This document shows, in pieces, positions 40,401-55,600 of a stretch of DNA of 64,000 bases. The position numbers and the translations under genes were made by a program. The stretch is from Amaranthus tricolor (Eukaryota > Streptophyta > Magnoliopsida > Caryophyllales > Amaranthaceae). The DNA is taken from assembly GCF_026212465.1 (NCBI RefSeq), contig NC_080051.1:20635446-20699445 (forward strand). Reading direction: 5' to 3'. Positions within the stretch are counted from its first letter, which is position 1, and every line of letters starts with the position of its first letter. Under the pieces are notes generated by a model. That model saw only the letters and a list, made by a program, of their open reading frames with translations. It ran no database searches and was not told the DNA's origin.

Positions 40401-43400
40401 AGTGGCACTCCGTTGTGGTCTTCATCTGTAGTTCATTCAGACTCCAGACAGCTTGAGCATTTCGTTTTTTAGCTGTTTTATCAACTTTACAGACACAGCC
40501 GATCTGAAGGACAGCATTGAACTCTGGTGGCACGTTGGTTTCATATATGCCCTGACCAAACAGATAAAAAATTCATTTCTTAGCACAGAAAAATTATCAG
40601 CAATCAATCATGCACAGACCACAGAATAATTCATTGTCTATGTTTGCCATCAATGTTTAATCAACTAGATCATGTTTACATTGGCTGTATGTATGTGGTT
40701 TACTATTATCATTACATCAAACAGATTCTAAAAGTAAATATCGGGTGTCCAACTCAGCTCTCTAGTGTCTACTGATCCAAACTGACATGTTAAATAGACA
40801 ACAATCATGAGCTACGTCTAAAAACTATTTAAATCTTGATCGTGAGGCTAAAACATGACAAATAAAATTCTGTTTCTTATTAAACTGAAATAAAAACGTT
40901 ATTTATATCAAGCTCAAAACACCAAAATCTGATATGGTGATTATTTAGCATGTATGACACAGCATTTGTGAAGTAAATCATCTCCATCTCTAATTAATTC
41001 CAGATCACAATGGAAAGATAACACAATACCAAAGAGGCAAAAGTTATAAATTACTTGCAAGGGTGCATAAGCCCTTTACAAAAATATCAGATCTAGGGAT
41101 TTCAAGTTTCATCCCCTATCTTCAGTAGGGATGACCAGTGGGATATTGGTATAGATAGTAGGATTCAACACAACATCCCTAGTTGGAGAGGGTGAAGGCG
41201 TGATTTTTGTGAGCACCAGGAAGATATGAATCTCAAAACAAATGCCTAACATAGATGGAGGATTTGAAAGCAAACCCATCCCATGTCCACTAAGAGACAG
41301 AGCAAGAAGAAAGTTCACAAGAACTATTTTTCAACCAAAGAGCAAAACAAGAAATATAACTAAAATTCTTGTTTCATGATCAAGATCTAGTCATGCACAT
41401 TGTTACATAGAAACTTTATTCATGCTTATATAGTAAGTTCTGCAATAACCATCTCTATATACTGAAGCAATATGCAATAAAGCGCGAGAAATACAAATAA
41501 AATTCCCAACATATTGTCGAAACTTCTCTAGCTGCACAATAATTTCAGAGCAAATAATTGAGGAGTGATATCAAGAAGATAAAAATCAAACCTCAACTTC
41601 TGGATCTGCTAAATGAGCCATAAGTCTTTTGCTTTCTTCTCTGAATTCTTTCTCATCAATTATTATCTATATGAAACAAGAAAACACAAAATTAATCCAA
41701 GATCTGAACTGCATAGCCAAAAATGACATTGCAGTATGGCCGTTCGGGTACCTCAATCAGATTGTAGCTGCGATGTCCATGTGGAAGAATCTTGTTGACC
41801 CATTTCCCAGGAAATTCTTCAGTTACAGGAGCTTTAGAGTTGAGATAGAAAACTCTAGGAACGGTGATTGGAACCTTAAGCATGCTACCTTCCACAATAA
41901 CCCAAGCCAAAAATTGACCCGGCCTATCACTTGGGACGAGCTGTAAAACCTGAAAGAAAATAAAGTAGAATTTAACACCAGGATAGTATTACTCCTAATA
42001 CAAGATTACAAGAACCAAGAAGCATATTCAAACAATTGTACCTGCCAATAGCTGCTTGTGAGAGACAATTCTTGCCTTCTGAAGTACGATGTAACTCCAT
42101 TTTTTCCTAGATTTCTTTTCTGATTAGCCAAACTCTGATTTAACTCAGAAAAACCAGCAGCTTGTTTGGACGTCTTTGTATCAGAAAGCCTGTCACCAAT
42201 TCTTCTCTATGAAAATTGCAGTGACATCAAACTGACAACAACCAGAAACAAAAAGGCGTGGCATTTCTGCATGTTCCACTATTCTAAGACTAATGTGCAA
42301 GTTCAAGAGAATATAAAAATATGTTTGAAGAATCCAAAATCTAAATAGGGAAAGAAGATTGATTACATTACCTTCCCTTGCAGGATTAGCTTGTTTTCCT
42401 GGTCTTAAGACCAATTCAAAATAAAATTTTGAGAAATTAAACTAAACTAAACTTCATCCACTGTTTATTAAAGCAGATATAGTAGAAAAATCCTGTCAAT
42501 AATTTACTGTTTGAAACATTCCAAATCCAGCAAAAAACATCAAATCAACCAACTGCACACGCAAAGGACTCAAATCCCATGCTATGCAACTTTCAATAGT
42601 ATAAAAGCTACTTCATGTTTTGACCTATAATTACTTTATGTTTGGTTACCCTTCCTTTCTTATAAAATATATGCTGGCACATGATGGAAAAACCAATTCC
42701 ACATGCAAAGGACTCAAATTGCCAACCGGTGTACGAGCTGATAGGAAGCAATGGATTGACTATAAATACTTTTTATGTTTTACATTAAGTAGAATTGGAA
42801 ATTATTCTCCCATTAACCCATTATATAGATGTGCAATTTAAACAAAAGCATTTATATCTTAAAAAATAAAAACAAAATGATAATAGTAAAAAACCTTTGT
42901 CTCTTCCTTTTCTCTCTGTTCTCTTTCCATTTTCGCTTCTTCTGTTCCAGCCATCCGACATAGTCCTCACTCTTATCAATGTCTAAAATGGGGACATTTG
43001 CAAGTGAGGTTGTCGTCTGCAATGAATGCTGTCCATTTGCTTCATAACAATGTACAACAGGTCTACTACCAACCCCCGATCCACCTGATTTCCCAAAGTC
43101 CTCCAAATCTGGAACTTTATGATTACCCATACCATTATCTACATCATGCGCAGCAGCATCAATCCTTTCCATTGCATCTTGCTTAGAGGAGAACATATCC
43201 ATTATCTTCTTTTGACGAAACTTGTCTTCCTTCTCCCGAACTTTCTTGTGTAGCCAGTCAGGATGAGCCACCCTGGGTACAGGATTTGCTACCTGAAAAA
43301 TTAAACTCATCTTTAGAAGTGACAGGAAGTTTTTCAAACCGTTATTAACAAATCAATCGTAGGCACCTTTTGCATTGCAGCTGGAATGGTTATGATTTTT

Positions 43401-43641
43401 TGGATAGCTGAACTTAAACGTTGCCTATAATACGACCAATCTATGATAGATCTTATGTCAACATCAGATGAAATCTTGCACCATTTCCGCACGTAGAAAT
43501 TCATAAGTTCTGTAATCAAAGAAATTAAACAGATATCTCCTCCAACTATACACAATGACATAAAATACTTTATTTAGCAGCATTACCAGTTTCAGTCTCA
43601 AATACTGCAACAGGAATTGCTCTCTCACTTACTGGTGTACC
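31423..43641 (-). other. POL2A: POL2A exons 27-49: inactive C-terminal polymerase half and zinc modules
   Basis: Exons: 43641-43587, 43509-43367, 43292-42895, 42204-42042, 41949-41752, 41666-41592, 40551-40361, 39792-39609, 39525-39461, 37219-37096, 37010-36903, 36827-36744, 36632-36558, 36279-36220, 36130-35868, 35786-35738, 35512-35352, 35279-35213, 34484-34338, 33449-33279, 33159-32950, 32159-32053, 31789-31423. This half is the degenerate exonuclease-polymerase repeat that holds the replisome scaffold in the family. The acceptor of exon 30 was set at 42204 because only that keeps frame. The first zinc module (ICSYC...WRCAVPQC) is split by the last intron; the second is CVKC...CKCAGPFKC. 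Exon 29 is long (398 nt) and rich in Lys and Asp. Confidence 0.92.
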
Positions 43642-46600
43642 CTGTCAATCAAAACCGCCAAAACATTGATAACCACGTGGACATGAAAACACAGCTCTTA
43701 AGGACTAGTTTAATAACCCATTAAAAATAGTGAAAGAAAACTTAACCTTTTAAACACTTAAGAAACTACAAAGTCAATTAAAAAATGATGCAAATCACAC
43801 AAATGACAATGATGCATAGTTTTAGTAATATTCTCAGGATAGACAAGTCACACCTTTGGCTCAGATGCAACGATGTACTGACAAAGAAGCCCTTTATCTT
43901 TGACCATGGCATCTCCAAGAAAATCAGCTAGGCGCTTAGCAGTGGTCACAGCACAAGATTTCTGTTCACCGTAGTCAGCTAAAGACTTGCTCATTGTGCT
44001 TGACTCGGATATATAATGCAGCAGCTCACTATCTGCTATGTCTTTTCCTTGACTCTGACAAAAGTACAGCAGGAAACTGATCAGTATTTGTTTCTCGTTT
44101 ATCATTGAGCCTTGTTCCACCCATGTTAATCAGATAGATATCATGTAGAATATAAGAATATATCTTGGAAATTAGGGAGAACCCTGATATAGAATAAATT
44201 TGATTTTTAACACTCTTCCATTCTGCTTACGTACATCAAGCAGATCAAGCCAGCGATCGGCAACAGCAGCAACTGCAGCATAGCATTCTTCTAATGTTGA
44301 TCCATTCAGAAATTTGTCAAACATCTCAGCCTACATAAATTAAGAATTGCAATAGCAGGTCAAGCATGGCAGTAAAAATTGAAATCATAGACCAGAAGAG
44401 AGTTCGTAACGCTTGATGTTAAGCAGAGTTTGATCTTTGATATGTGCACAGCAATTAACTACAAGAACTAGAGTTATCTTGCGAGCTAAAAGTTAAGTTT
44501 TGCTGGTATTTTCTCTCTAAGATGATGGTGAACATCACACATGACAATGTTCTGCCTATATCGACTAGGCATGGATGAGGAACTCATAGTTGTAAACCAA
44601 TTTAAATGAAAGTCATATAGCAAGCATTGTTCATTCAAAAGAACAGTTAAAAAAGGAGAGAAAAAAAGGTGGGATATCAACTTTTTAATGTCATTTCATT
44701 CTCTTGTTGATCTATAAGAAATAGAATCTCTAAGTTTCTCTCTCCTCCCAGGCTTATTCTCGTTCAGCGTCTGCCACATAGGGTCCATTCAAACCTTTTT
44801 CTTCCGCGGCAGCAAAAAGGCATTTAAGGAGACCTATGACATGACATTGGATTGAATTTTTAGGAAGTATGAGGGATTTATGGTTCATTCAACCCAAATT
44901 AACAGCGACTTTTGTTCTTACTTGTTAGTGGGCATTCAAGGGAGACCGGCAGCAATCTGCTGAAATTCTTAAGGATAGAGGAAGAGAAACCAAGGAGAAA
45001 ATTCAATATGAGAAGAGGCGCAGAGCCGCAGACTTGGAAATCACACATTTACAGAAGTAGCATACTTATCAAATATATTTAAGAAAATTTTAGAAGTTTA
45101 AATAAGACTAGAAAAAAAAGTTATACCTGGAAAACTTTGATGAGCTTAAGTTCACCTCTACGCTTGATCTCAAAACCTTTGAGCTCTGCAAGGGTCCCAT
45201 CATCATTGAAGACTGCATACCGCTTTTTGATCAGTATGCCTTCTTCCTTGGAAGCTGGAATTATCATTGCCTATGTTCCAAATAGAGAATTTTCACAATG
45301 CCAGATATCTCGGGTGACGAGTAAGTAAGATTAAACATGTCGAAACAAAGACTACCTTGTATGGGCCATCCACTTCAAATTCAATTGAGCACTCACTATG
45401 TGTTGCATAAGTTCTGTTCACTGGATCTTTTAAAGTCTGTCGATGATAGTGATAACAATTAAGAGATATAACCGAATTAGTTAATAATAAAAAGAAACAA
45501 GAAAGGTGAATTGTTAAGGGCATTACGTGGAACTGTGAAGTAAAATAGGTGCAATGTTTATCCCTTAATTAGATATAAAGAAAGAGAAGACAAATTGCGG
45601 ACAAAAATATAGATTTCAACAAGACTGAAGCACAGAATAGAAGAGATGCCATCTGCAAGATATTTTCAAATGACAGAGAAAAAGAATACAGCATACCTGG
45701 TATTGATCATTTGTATTGTTTCTTGCAACATCTACATTGAGCATTACACAAGGATAAGAGATTGTCAACTTCCTCTTTGAATCTCTGACAGAATAGAAAT
45801 TATCATCAGCACCGAGTCACGGAAACAGTACAACTAAAAGAAGGTTGTAGCATTCTAAACTTAGGTATAATGTAATCAGAAACAAGCTGAAGGATTACTT
45901 TGTTTTGAATGTGAAATTCTCGGGAAATGACCCTGGTAACACACACCAGATTCCATCTGTATCTAACTCAAGTGGTCGACCAATTTTCTCAACCAATACA
46001 CGAGCATTTTGAATTATCTTAGCTCCTGTGTAAGTGACCACCCCAGCCATTTCCATAGAATACCACCTTGCTCCCCTATCATCAAGGAAAAAGACTAAGA
46101 ATTACAATCAAGAGCTATATTTTGCAAAAATAACAGGGATTGAAAGTTTATATAAGCGACTTACTTCCGCATGACATATCCATAGAAGGAATTGAGGATA
46201 CATTTGTGAGCAAGCTGCAAAGAATCATACACCACAACCATGTCCTGCAATCAATGCATAAATGAAAGGCAGTTTAATTGAGCTGTTTCTGCACATATGA
46301 AAAGCTTCAAACACGAAATTCAAAGAAAAATTTACACTTTTTAATATACCTGCGCTTCCTGGATCTTGATAGGATTTCCACTTGCTTTTGCTTCTGATAA
46401 CTTCCCCTTCCAGACTTTATTGAGTCCTTTATATTCATATCTTCTATCTCGAAAGCTTAAGCAACAGAAAGGGATAACAGCTCAGACTTTGTAGCCAACA
46501 AGATACATTAAGTGCGTTTTCTTATATAGATTACGTCTACAACCCAATGACAGCTAGAAACACTGTGCTGAGATTATCTCAAGAGTATGAGCCTTGAAAT

Positions 46601-49600
46601 GTTTATCTACTATCAGTGTTGTTACTTATGCCATAAAAAAGAACAAAGCTATTATTAAGGCATACCCCCGCACAGTATCAACATAAAATGGATTTTCCCT
46701 CATACAAATCCCAGCTTCTCGAAGCTCAGTAGCAGGCTTATCAAGAACCCGTTTGTACGCCTACAAAAATTATGAAAGTTGATATTAGCATACTTCATAA
46801 ATTAATCAAAAAAGAACAGAAATTCAGCATGAAATCACCTTTTGACAATATTTTCTAAGACGTTCCTTAAGCTTCAACTGTTGCGCTGCCTTGGGGAGGT
46901 CAAGGAAAGACTTTGAAAATTGACCGGGAATGCTATCCACCAATTCGGATTCAATTTGCCTCTTCACATGGTGATAATCACTGATATGAGCCCAAAACAA
47001 AAAGAACGGGAAATCTGTATTATGTTTTATGAACTTACCATTCCCCAATGAACTACAATGTTCTGAGACCATTACCTTTTCTTTGCCATGTAAGTTTCTC
47101 CACGCCACACCCATTCAAGTTTCCGAAGACAAGTTTTTCCAGGACGATTGAAATCACAAGCTGTACACTCCTCATCTGTGACTATTGATGGAGGCTGTAT
47201 ACAAGAGCAAAGTCATATATAGTGCATACATAGATGGATGCAGACAAACAAACAACCAAACAATGTCAAAGCATTAATCCAAAAATGTAGGCTCAGGTAC
47301 ATGAAACAAAGCACATCCACATGAGAGATCATGACTAACAAAAATTATGGAGTACCTTTTCATCTTGTGTCTTGAATGCTAATACAAAACTAAAAAAATC
47401 AATTCTTATAATCATCCACATAAATTATCTCATCCATTCATTCCCAATTTTTAATGTCAATCCTCACTCTTATTATACACGGCATCTTCAACTTACCACT
47501 TCCTCTTTTAAACTCCTCTTAGTCCCATAGGCAAAGGTAAAGCAATCCTAAAGTACATATGCTATAATGAAAAGGAACGAAGAATACATCACAAAGTAGT
47601 GTTTGTTGCTTACCCATAGAAGAAACCCATAATTGTAGAACTGGCTAACAAATTGGGTTAAGGTTGGATCAAGTCTATTTTAGGTTAGAGTTGGTGATCT
47701 ATGAATTTGATTCAAGTTAGATACGTATTTGAATTATATAAATACCTATTTAATAAGATTAAAACTTTCATACATAAATTTATATATTTAAGTTCAAAAA
47801 TTGAAAACAAAAAATAGGATATAATAATAATTTTAAAAAATTGATGAGGTTTCATAATCTAATATTATTATTGGTTTATTGGGTCAAGCTTGTGTCTACC
47901 AAATCAAGATTTGGATTGGGTCCAATTCGAGTCCTGGGTTTATTTTTCCAAGTCTACATCACTATTAGTAGGAAATGCAAAAGAAAACAACTAACAAACG
48001 TCATATAAAAAACATTGCTTAGAACTTATAAGTCCATCTTTCAAACTTTTATAATCAGCTCTTAACTCATAATCTCCATCATCAATAAGCTTTAGTTCAA
48101 TAAGAAGAGAACTAACAGAAAAAAATAGGATAGCCTTTACAAATCAGTTTTGGAGCTAATTCCTTTAAGCGTAATTCTAGCTTTTACATATCAATTTTGG
48201 AGCTAATTCCTTTAAGCGCGATTCTTCTAAATTAATTCTAGGTCCACATTGCAATCTATTGAACACCAAAGTTGTATGTTTGGAAAATTTCTCACGGGTG
48301 CCTGAGAAAAGGAACAAACTAAAGTAAATGGAGTTGGTGAAAGAGCACAAAAGCATGAAAAGTAAATTCCCTTCATTTCCATGGTCTCGATGCTCCCAGC
48401 AAATAGAAGGATAGTTGCATGTCACCTACTAATTCAGATTTGAGCCTAAGACAAGAATCTGCCAAAACCTATTTGATACAACCTCAAATTGCCAACCCTA
48501 AGCTGCCTAAGTCGAGTACGTAATTGTTGAGGGGCCTGTGGTTACAAGAGCGTGATCTCATAAAAGCACAATTTGCAAAGGGAAATAGTTCCACAAATAT
48601 CTAATCAGAACAAAACACATTTTCTCTTTACATGTAATGCTGCACTACATCCCAAGCTCAGTGCATATCTTTAATGAGTCCAAAATAAGAACACAATCTA
48701 CTCATCACCCATCATACTTTATAAAAATTCCCTTATTAGAACATAATAGATACTTCACTAAACTAACATAGAATACTTAGTACATTTAAGTTGAAAAGAC
48801 TAAGGACCAAAACAAGGCTAGGCATAAACTTGAAGAATATCATTTCCAGCTTCTCAACACATATATCCAAATAAAGAGTATCATATTTTAGGTGTTGAGA
48901 TATATGGTTTCTTTAAGAAAAAAAAAAGAGCGGACCATAAGTCTAAATCAAGTACCACACACACAGAGTTCATGCCAATGATGTCTGCTACTTCAAAAGA
49001 ACTTGTCAATTAACAATATCAACTGAACCGACTATTATAAAAAAAAAACATCAAATAGTGACTCTGGGACTGCATAGAAAATGAACATAATTGAAAGAAC
49101 ATTTTAATTGACTTGTGATAGCATATTGTGACACATGCTGACAATAATACAAAGTCTTCTTCCATTTTGTTTCTTTTTCTGCTCTGAAGGAATCAATATT
49201 CAAATTTGTTATGTTCTACATATGCTTCACTTTAATATGTTAACAAAAACGATACTTTTCTTCGTTTCTTGAAACTTAATAGCTCCAAGGAAAAAAACCT
49301 GCAATTTCATCCTCCAAACCAAAATTGTGCTTATCTAATTCGTCACACATGGTACATGTATCTCTAACAAGCTTTAGAATCTCAAATCAATTTCAAACAG
49401 GTGATTAATGTAACTAGAGAAGAGTGCATGACAAACAATACCTGAAGCCTGTTTGTTAGAATAATATTCGGATACATAGCAGCAACGTCCAAATGGTATA
49501 TGAGGGGGCACTCTTCACGTACAGGCCCATCTCGTAAGCGAGCTAGCTGCAAACCAGAGATATCAATGAACTTTGTATAGTAAAATCTACTAGTATCTTT

Positions 49601-52600
49601 CTAGAGAATGAGATCAACTCTAGAACAGAAATATAAGTTTACAAACACCAAACTAAAGAACGATGACAACTAAAACAATTTGTGCGTAAAAGGAGGGATT
49701 GAGAAAAAAAAATATAAAATGATACTATTATAATATAAACAAAAAAATGAAAGTTAAAAAAGTGTAAATAAAGATTCATTGAAATTGATGAACTGAAGTC
49801 AAAGAAAAAAATGAAAATTACCTTGTCTTTAATTGCATCTCTAACTTCATCGTAATTTGAGACTATATCCAAGTCCATCTTCCCCTCCACTTTAATAGCA
49901 TATTGCAAATCCCGGTCAAGGTTGTCAATTAATTGCTGAATGTGCAAGCATCCAACCATAAATAATAAAATAAATAATACTTAACAATGAAGATTTGCTA
50001 AAAATTGAAGCCAAGAAGCTGACCCAAAAAAAGCAGAGTTAATACCAGATATGAAATAGTAATTCATTTCTAACTTCTAATATAAATAGGGCACTTGGTG
50101 AATTAAAAACGAAACTCTAAGTCTCTAAAGGGTAATACATTAAACACAAATTATGGAAATAAATCTACATAGTCTCAAAAGAAAGCTAATCATATTATTG
50201 AAATAGAAACATGTCACTACCCTTATGTCAAGACGCTCATGCAAACAAGGTTTAAAAGTTTTTCGTGTACACCACCTTACCCTTGTAATAACAAAGAGAT
50301 TATTTATGATTGATCCTTCACACAAGCATCATTTGCAACTTTACATAAACAATAGCATCAATTCAATGGATACAAATCGTCCTAAAATAACAACGCATAT
50401 TAGAAAAAAATACATTAAAAAAAAATAAATAAATAAAAAAATAGACTAGCATTGTCAAAACATATATACATGCAAATATAAAGCATCAAGGATTGACAGA
50501 AAAAAACTAATCAAATATTGAAGATAATGTACAAGATCCTTCTTTTTACTTTGCATCAGGGGCAAAGCTAGGGGGCCGGCGGAGGCCCGGCCCCCTCGGC
50601 TTAAATATATGTTCCTTTGTAATTTTGGTTTGGCCCCCCTAAGTATTTTATGGTATATGTATATAAAGTGTAAGATCTAAAAAAGAAACTGGCGCTCTTC
50701 AATGGTCAGGATGTGTACTTTATAACCTATGGTACTGCAGTTCAAATCCTAGGAGCAGCAACCTTCAAATTTTTTTTAAATCCTCAGAACCTCTAATATC
50801 CTCAGAACCTCATTACCCAAGATGCATTTTGCTCAAGTAATTTACAAATTCTAGAACCATTGAAATTCCCTTTTTTTATTTGAAACTCAAACAAAATTAC
50901 TCTAGTTACCCTATTTCTTATTGCTCAAGAAATTTCTTTAAACCAAAATTGAACTATTGCTCTCTAAATCAGAGTTGAATTATTACTCAAGAAATTTGTC
51001 AAAGGTAAATTATTTCATATTTTTATTTGTACCTTTTATTTTCCTTTTTGTTTTGTTTGAATTAATGGTTTGTAATTTGTTAACCTAGAATTTTGTAATT
51101 GGGAATTTTATGTTTTATTTGTAATTAAGAAATTTGTGTTTATATTTGTGTTCATACCTAAAAAACATACCCAAATTACTTTGTTTTATTTGTGTTCAAA
51201 AATTTGCTATTAGGAGAATTGGAAAATTTGTAATTGGGAATTTTGTGTTTCATTTGTAATTGGGAATTTTGCGTTTCATTTGTAAATGGGAAATTTGTGT
51301 TTTTTTTGTAATTGGTAAATTTGTGTTCATAAATTATATCATTGTGTTTCTTTATTTTAAAGTTAGAAAATTGTTATTATTAGGTGAATCCATGAATATA
51401 TAATAGTGTGAACTATGAAGTCAAGAACACTAGATTTTTTTCCAAAAAGGCCAATGGCAGGCAAGCTTCGATTCCAAGTGTTCAAAATGAATCCATGAAT
51501 AAATAATAGTGTTTAAACAGATTGTGATTGACTATATATTGCGGCAATAGATACACTACTACAAGAACTCGATCATAGATTTGATGAAAATATGACTGAT
51601 CTTCTAATTCTTAGTGCATCTTTAGATCCTAAAGATTCTTTCAAGTCTTTTGATATTGACAAAATATGCAACTTGGCAAAAAAATACTATACTTAAGATT
51701 TCTCTGATCAAGAAAAAGTATACTTCAACTTCGGTATGAATTGCACAATTTGATGTTTGTCAACTTATGCAATTTGAAAAGCCTGCAAACTTAGAATTAT
51801 TATGTCAAAAATTGACAGAAACAGGAAATCAACAAAGTTTCCATTTGTTGATAAATTGATCCGACTTATTCTAACTATCCCCGTTTCTACGGCAACATGT
51901 GAGTGTGCATTTTCCACAATGAACATTGTTAAGATTAAGCTAAGGACAAAAATGGAAGATGATTGTCTAAGAGATGTTCTTGTAATATCTATTGAAAGGA
52001 AATTAGTTGATATGTTTACCGTAGATTCTATCATTGATGATTTTGCTCTAATGAAATCACGAAGAGTGCGATTCAATTAACTATTCATATAAGAACTTTA
52101 ACTTAATTTAAATATTTAATATGATTATAAATATTGTATTATTATTGGCCCCCCTATTATAAAATCCTAGCTTCGCCTCTGCTCTACATCATTTGATAAA
52201 GCTTAAGCTAGTAAATTACTTAAGTTTTAGGAAACCTTCAACTATAAAATTTTCATACTAGTTCATTATTAACTGAGTTTAATATTTTAAAGCTAATGCA
52301 AAACAACACTCAAGGCTGCACTCGCTGCAAGGTATACCTTTGGTCGAGTAATTATGTTTTTGAAATCTATTAAACTAATACTACTCGCATCATAAATGTG
52401 AAAAAAAAAAAAACAATGTAGACCGACTCAAGAGATATCTCATGGTTTTGGCCGATGTTTGCTAGTACGATAACTCTATCACTCCCTCTACCGCATCACT
52501 GTAACCATTACCACAATCACGATCGCAAACACATTTTTGAACAACTAATCAAAGCTCCAAGACATGCCAGGATATAAGAAATATACATTTCATAACAGAA

Positions 52601-55600
52601 TGAATCACTCTGGAAGGGCAATTAAATCATTGCGTACTTATTTTGAGATTTAATGGAAAACCAACAACATCCGAGAAGGAAAACAATAATGTGACTTTAA
52701 TGGTTTAATCTAAAGAGATTCACAAAATCCATATTGATGGGTGATTTACTTTAGAAAATCATAGAAAAACTATAGTATGTATCAATTTAGAAGCATAGAA
52801 GTAAATAAGAAAAGGTTTAACCTTTGTGCGTCACATAAAAATGATTAAGACTAACCTGATATGCAGATGGGTCGAGTTTGAAACTAGTCGGAATGTCAGA
52901 TCTAAAAACACCACTCTCAAGGCATTCCACATGACCACCAATGTAAGTCTCACTCTCTAAAAGTTTATTGTTGTAGAATTTTTCTGATTCAGACTGGTGT
53001 TTGTTGGGACAGACAACATTTGCCTTGAACGCCTGTTAATATCAGACAACTAGTATGATGATTGTAAATTTACATAATCTACTTTCTACATATCCTCCAA
53101 AATGCATCTCTATGAAACAGACCTGAACCATTAAAAGCATCTCACAGAGAGTACCACTTCCTTTCCGCAAGACCTCATCGGGAGGCATAGGTATTATAGT
53201 AGCCAAGGAAAATATGAAAGGATGAACATATGTCATATACAAGTAATAGGTTGCTACAGCATCAGAAACAGAATAAGAAGCCATCATCTGCATGACATTT
53301 AGAACAAGGAACATTTAGATACTATGATATAAAGAATAAAACTGAAGACTCGGGGGCAAAGCAAAGCTAAAAGACATCCAGTCATAACTATTGACTTGAA
53401 ATTGATCCGAAAATGTATATCACAAGTTGTTTACCTTACACTAAAAAAATAAGTAAGCTTCACAAGAAATCTATTGTCATGAGATAAAAAGGATAGTGAT
53501 TTTAAAATCCAAAAATATTTTCAGTTCACCCAATTGAATTCCTTTCTTTGCCCAATAAGAAGATGATGCACAAAAATATATTGCCAGATTTTGATTTCCC
53601 ATGATTGATCAAACAAAAAACTTCATTTGAATATTAAAAAAATAAGAAATAAATGCACGAAAATTAACCACTACACATACAAATACATGAATCATTTGGA
53701 TGTAGACATTACATACATATGTGAAAATATAAAAAGATCAGCTTATGTCCAAAATCCAAACTAAAACAAACTTTGAAAAGAAAATTTGATCAACAAAATA
53801 ATTATATCGTTCACATATAGCCTTACTGACACAAGAAGGCATCAAAGTTCAAGAAAAAAAAATTGCCTTTTACAAGAATAAACAATTACATCAAAATAAT
53901 TACTACTCCCTCCGTTCTTTTTTGATCTTCCACATTACTATAACGGGTAGTTTCAAAAGTTCTTCCACTTTAGAATACTTTCTATTTTTAGAAAGTTTTT
54001 ATCCCACTTTTACCACTTAAAACCCCCACTTTTCTTTTAATGTACCCCTTTTCTTTTATTTATAATTATTTTCTCTCTCATACTTTCAATACAATCATTA
54101 CTTCACACTACTATTTAATTAAAATAATACCCACTACAACCTCATACTTCCAATACAATCATTACTTCACACTACTATTTAATTAAAATAATACCCACTA
54201 CAATCCAAAGATTCTATCTTCCTTAATATGTGTGAAAAACCCAAAGTAGAAGATCAAAAAAGAACGGAGGGAGTATATTGAAATGACACCAAAGGATTCA
54301 TTACAAAAAGAAGACAAAGGGTACACACACACCAAACTAAAATGAAGTCATTAACATACAAAATAAAAACAAGTCAAATGACACTCAAAAAGAGGTGATA
54401 AATCTAGAAAATAGCCTTAAAATCTTGAACTAAGGAACTATACTCTCAAGTTCCAATGAGTAATTTTTTGCCAAATACACTAATTAATTGCCAATCCAAC
54501 CACTCTTGACTCTTTTGTGGGTTAACCATTTTTCATCCTAATTACTGCAACACACAAGACTATACTTTTGTGATATGTAATATAATACACAATTTTATAA
54601 TATATCATGAATACCATTATGATTCTATGGTAGAGTAAAATTGGACGTTCTCAAATGTAGAAATGACCATGCCCTAAGAAAACAATAAATGCTTATTAAG
54701 TTGGATGTAGTCAAACATAATACCATAAGTTCAAAGCCCAAATAAAACTTATGAAATAAAACTAAGGTATACTTATATCACATTCAGTGACTATATGCAT
54801 ATACAAAATGTACCAGTAGCAACTAAATTAAAGTGAACAACTTATACCTGAGGTTTTTCTTTTGCAAAACGAACCATGTCTTCAGGGTTCACCTCCAAAG
54901 GATCATAACCTAATTTTGCTTTGGTAACAGCCTAATAGATAAAAAGAAGTAAGAAATGCAAACTACACCAATGAATCTTGCTAAAAGACATTAAAGAGTT
55001 CAATTATAAAGGGAAAACATAGAATCTTCATATAGTGTAATTTTTGGTCATAAGCATCAATGTGCAAACGCTTCAAAGACATTAACATCGCAACGTATCA
55101 AGTCAAAAGACAGTTAAATTAATTACTTTTCAAAATTAAGATTCTTGAGCATGGGGGAGCGAGGAAGTCGTTTCTTTGTGTCACCTTAAAAACAATAGCA
55201 ATTAACCAAGATAAATCTTCAGCACTCTAAAGGTAAATTGCCAATAAGGACGACAAAGGGCAGCAAACTCTATTCAATTCAATAGAAGGAATAGAAACAT
55301 CGCAATGTATCAAGTCAAAAGACAATTAACTTTTTACTTTTCAAAATTAAGATTCTTGAGCATGGGGGAGCGAGGAAGTCGTTTCTTTCAACCACAAGTT
55401 ATTGTGTCACCTTAAAAACAATAGCAATTAACCAAGATAAATCTTCAGCACTCTAAAGGTAAATTGCCAATAAGGACGACAAAGGGCAGCAAACTCTATT
55501 CAATTCAATAGAAGGAATAGAAACATCACAATGTATCAAGTCAAAAGACAATTAATTTTTTACTTTTCAAAATTAAGATTCTTAAGCATAGAGGAGCGAG

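Larger units (their letters stand above)
43854..49935 (-). other. POL2A: POL2A exons 14-26: polymerase catalytic core
   Basis: Exons: 49935-49822, 49546-49442, 47194-47076, 46980-46839, 46760-46666, 46455-46350, 46244-46165, 46075-45899, 45784-45697, 45436-45356, 45270-45127, 44330-44235, 44054-43854. Motif A is [10 protein letters not shown] (Asp at 49489-49487). The CysX cluster [13 protein letters not shown] (C-x2-C-x8-C, exon 16) matches the iron-sulphur site known in the polymerase epsilon core. Exon 17 carries the processivity P-domain segment ending RKYCQK. Motif B is KCILNSFYG (exon 20). Motif C is LDTDG (46-kb region, Asp codons 45963-45961 and 45957-45955). The core looks catalytically complete. 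Confidence 0.93.

Noticed and set aside
42620..42841. 73-residue plus-strand open frame in POL2A intron 29
   Set aside because: No family features and no splice context; AT-rich intron sequence.
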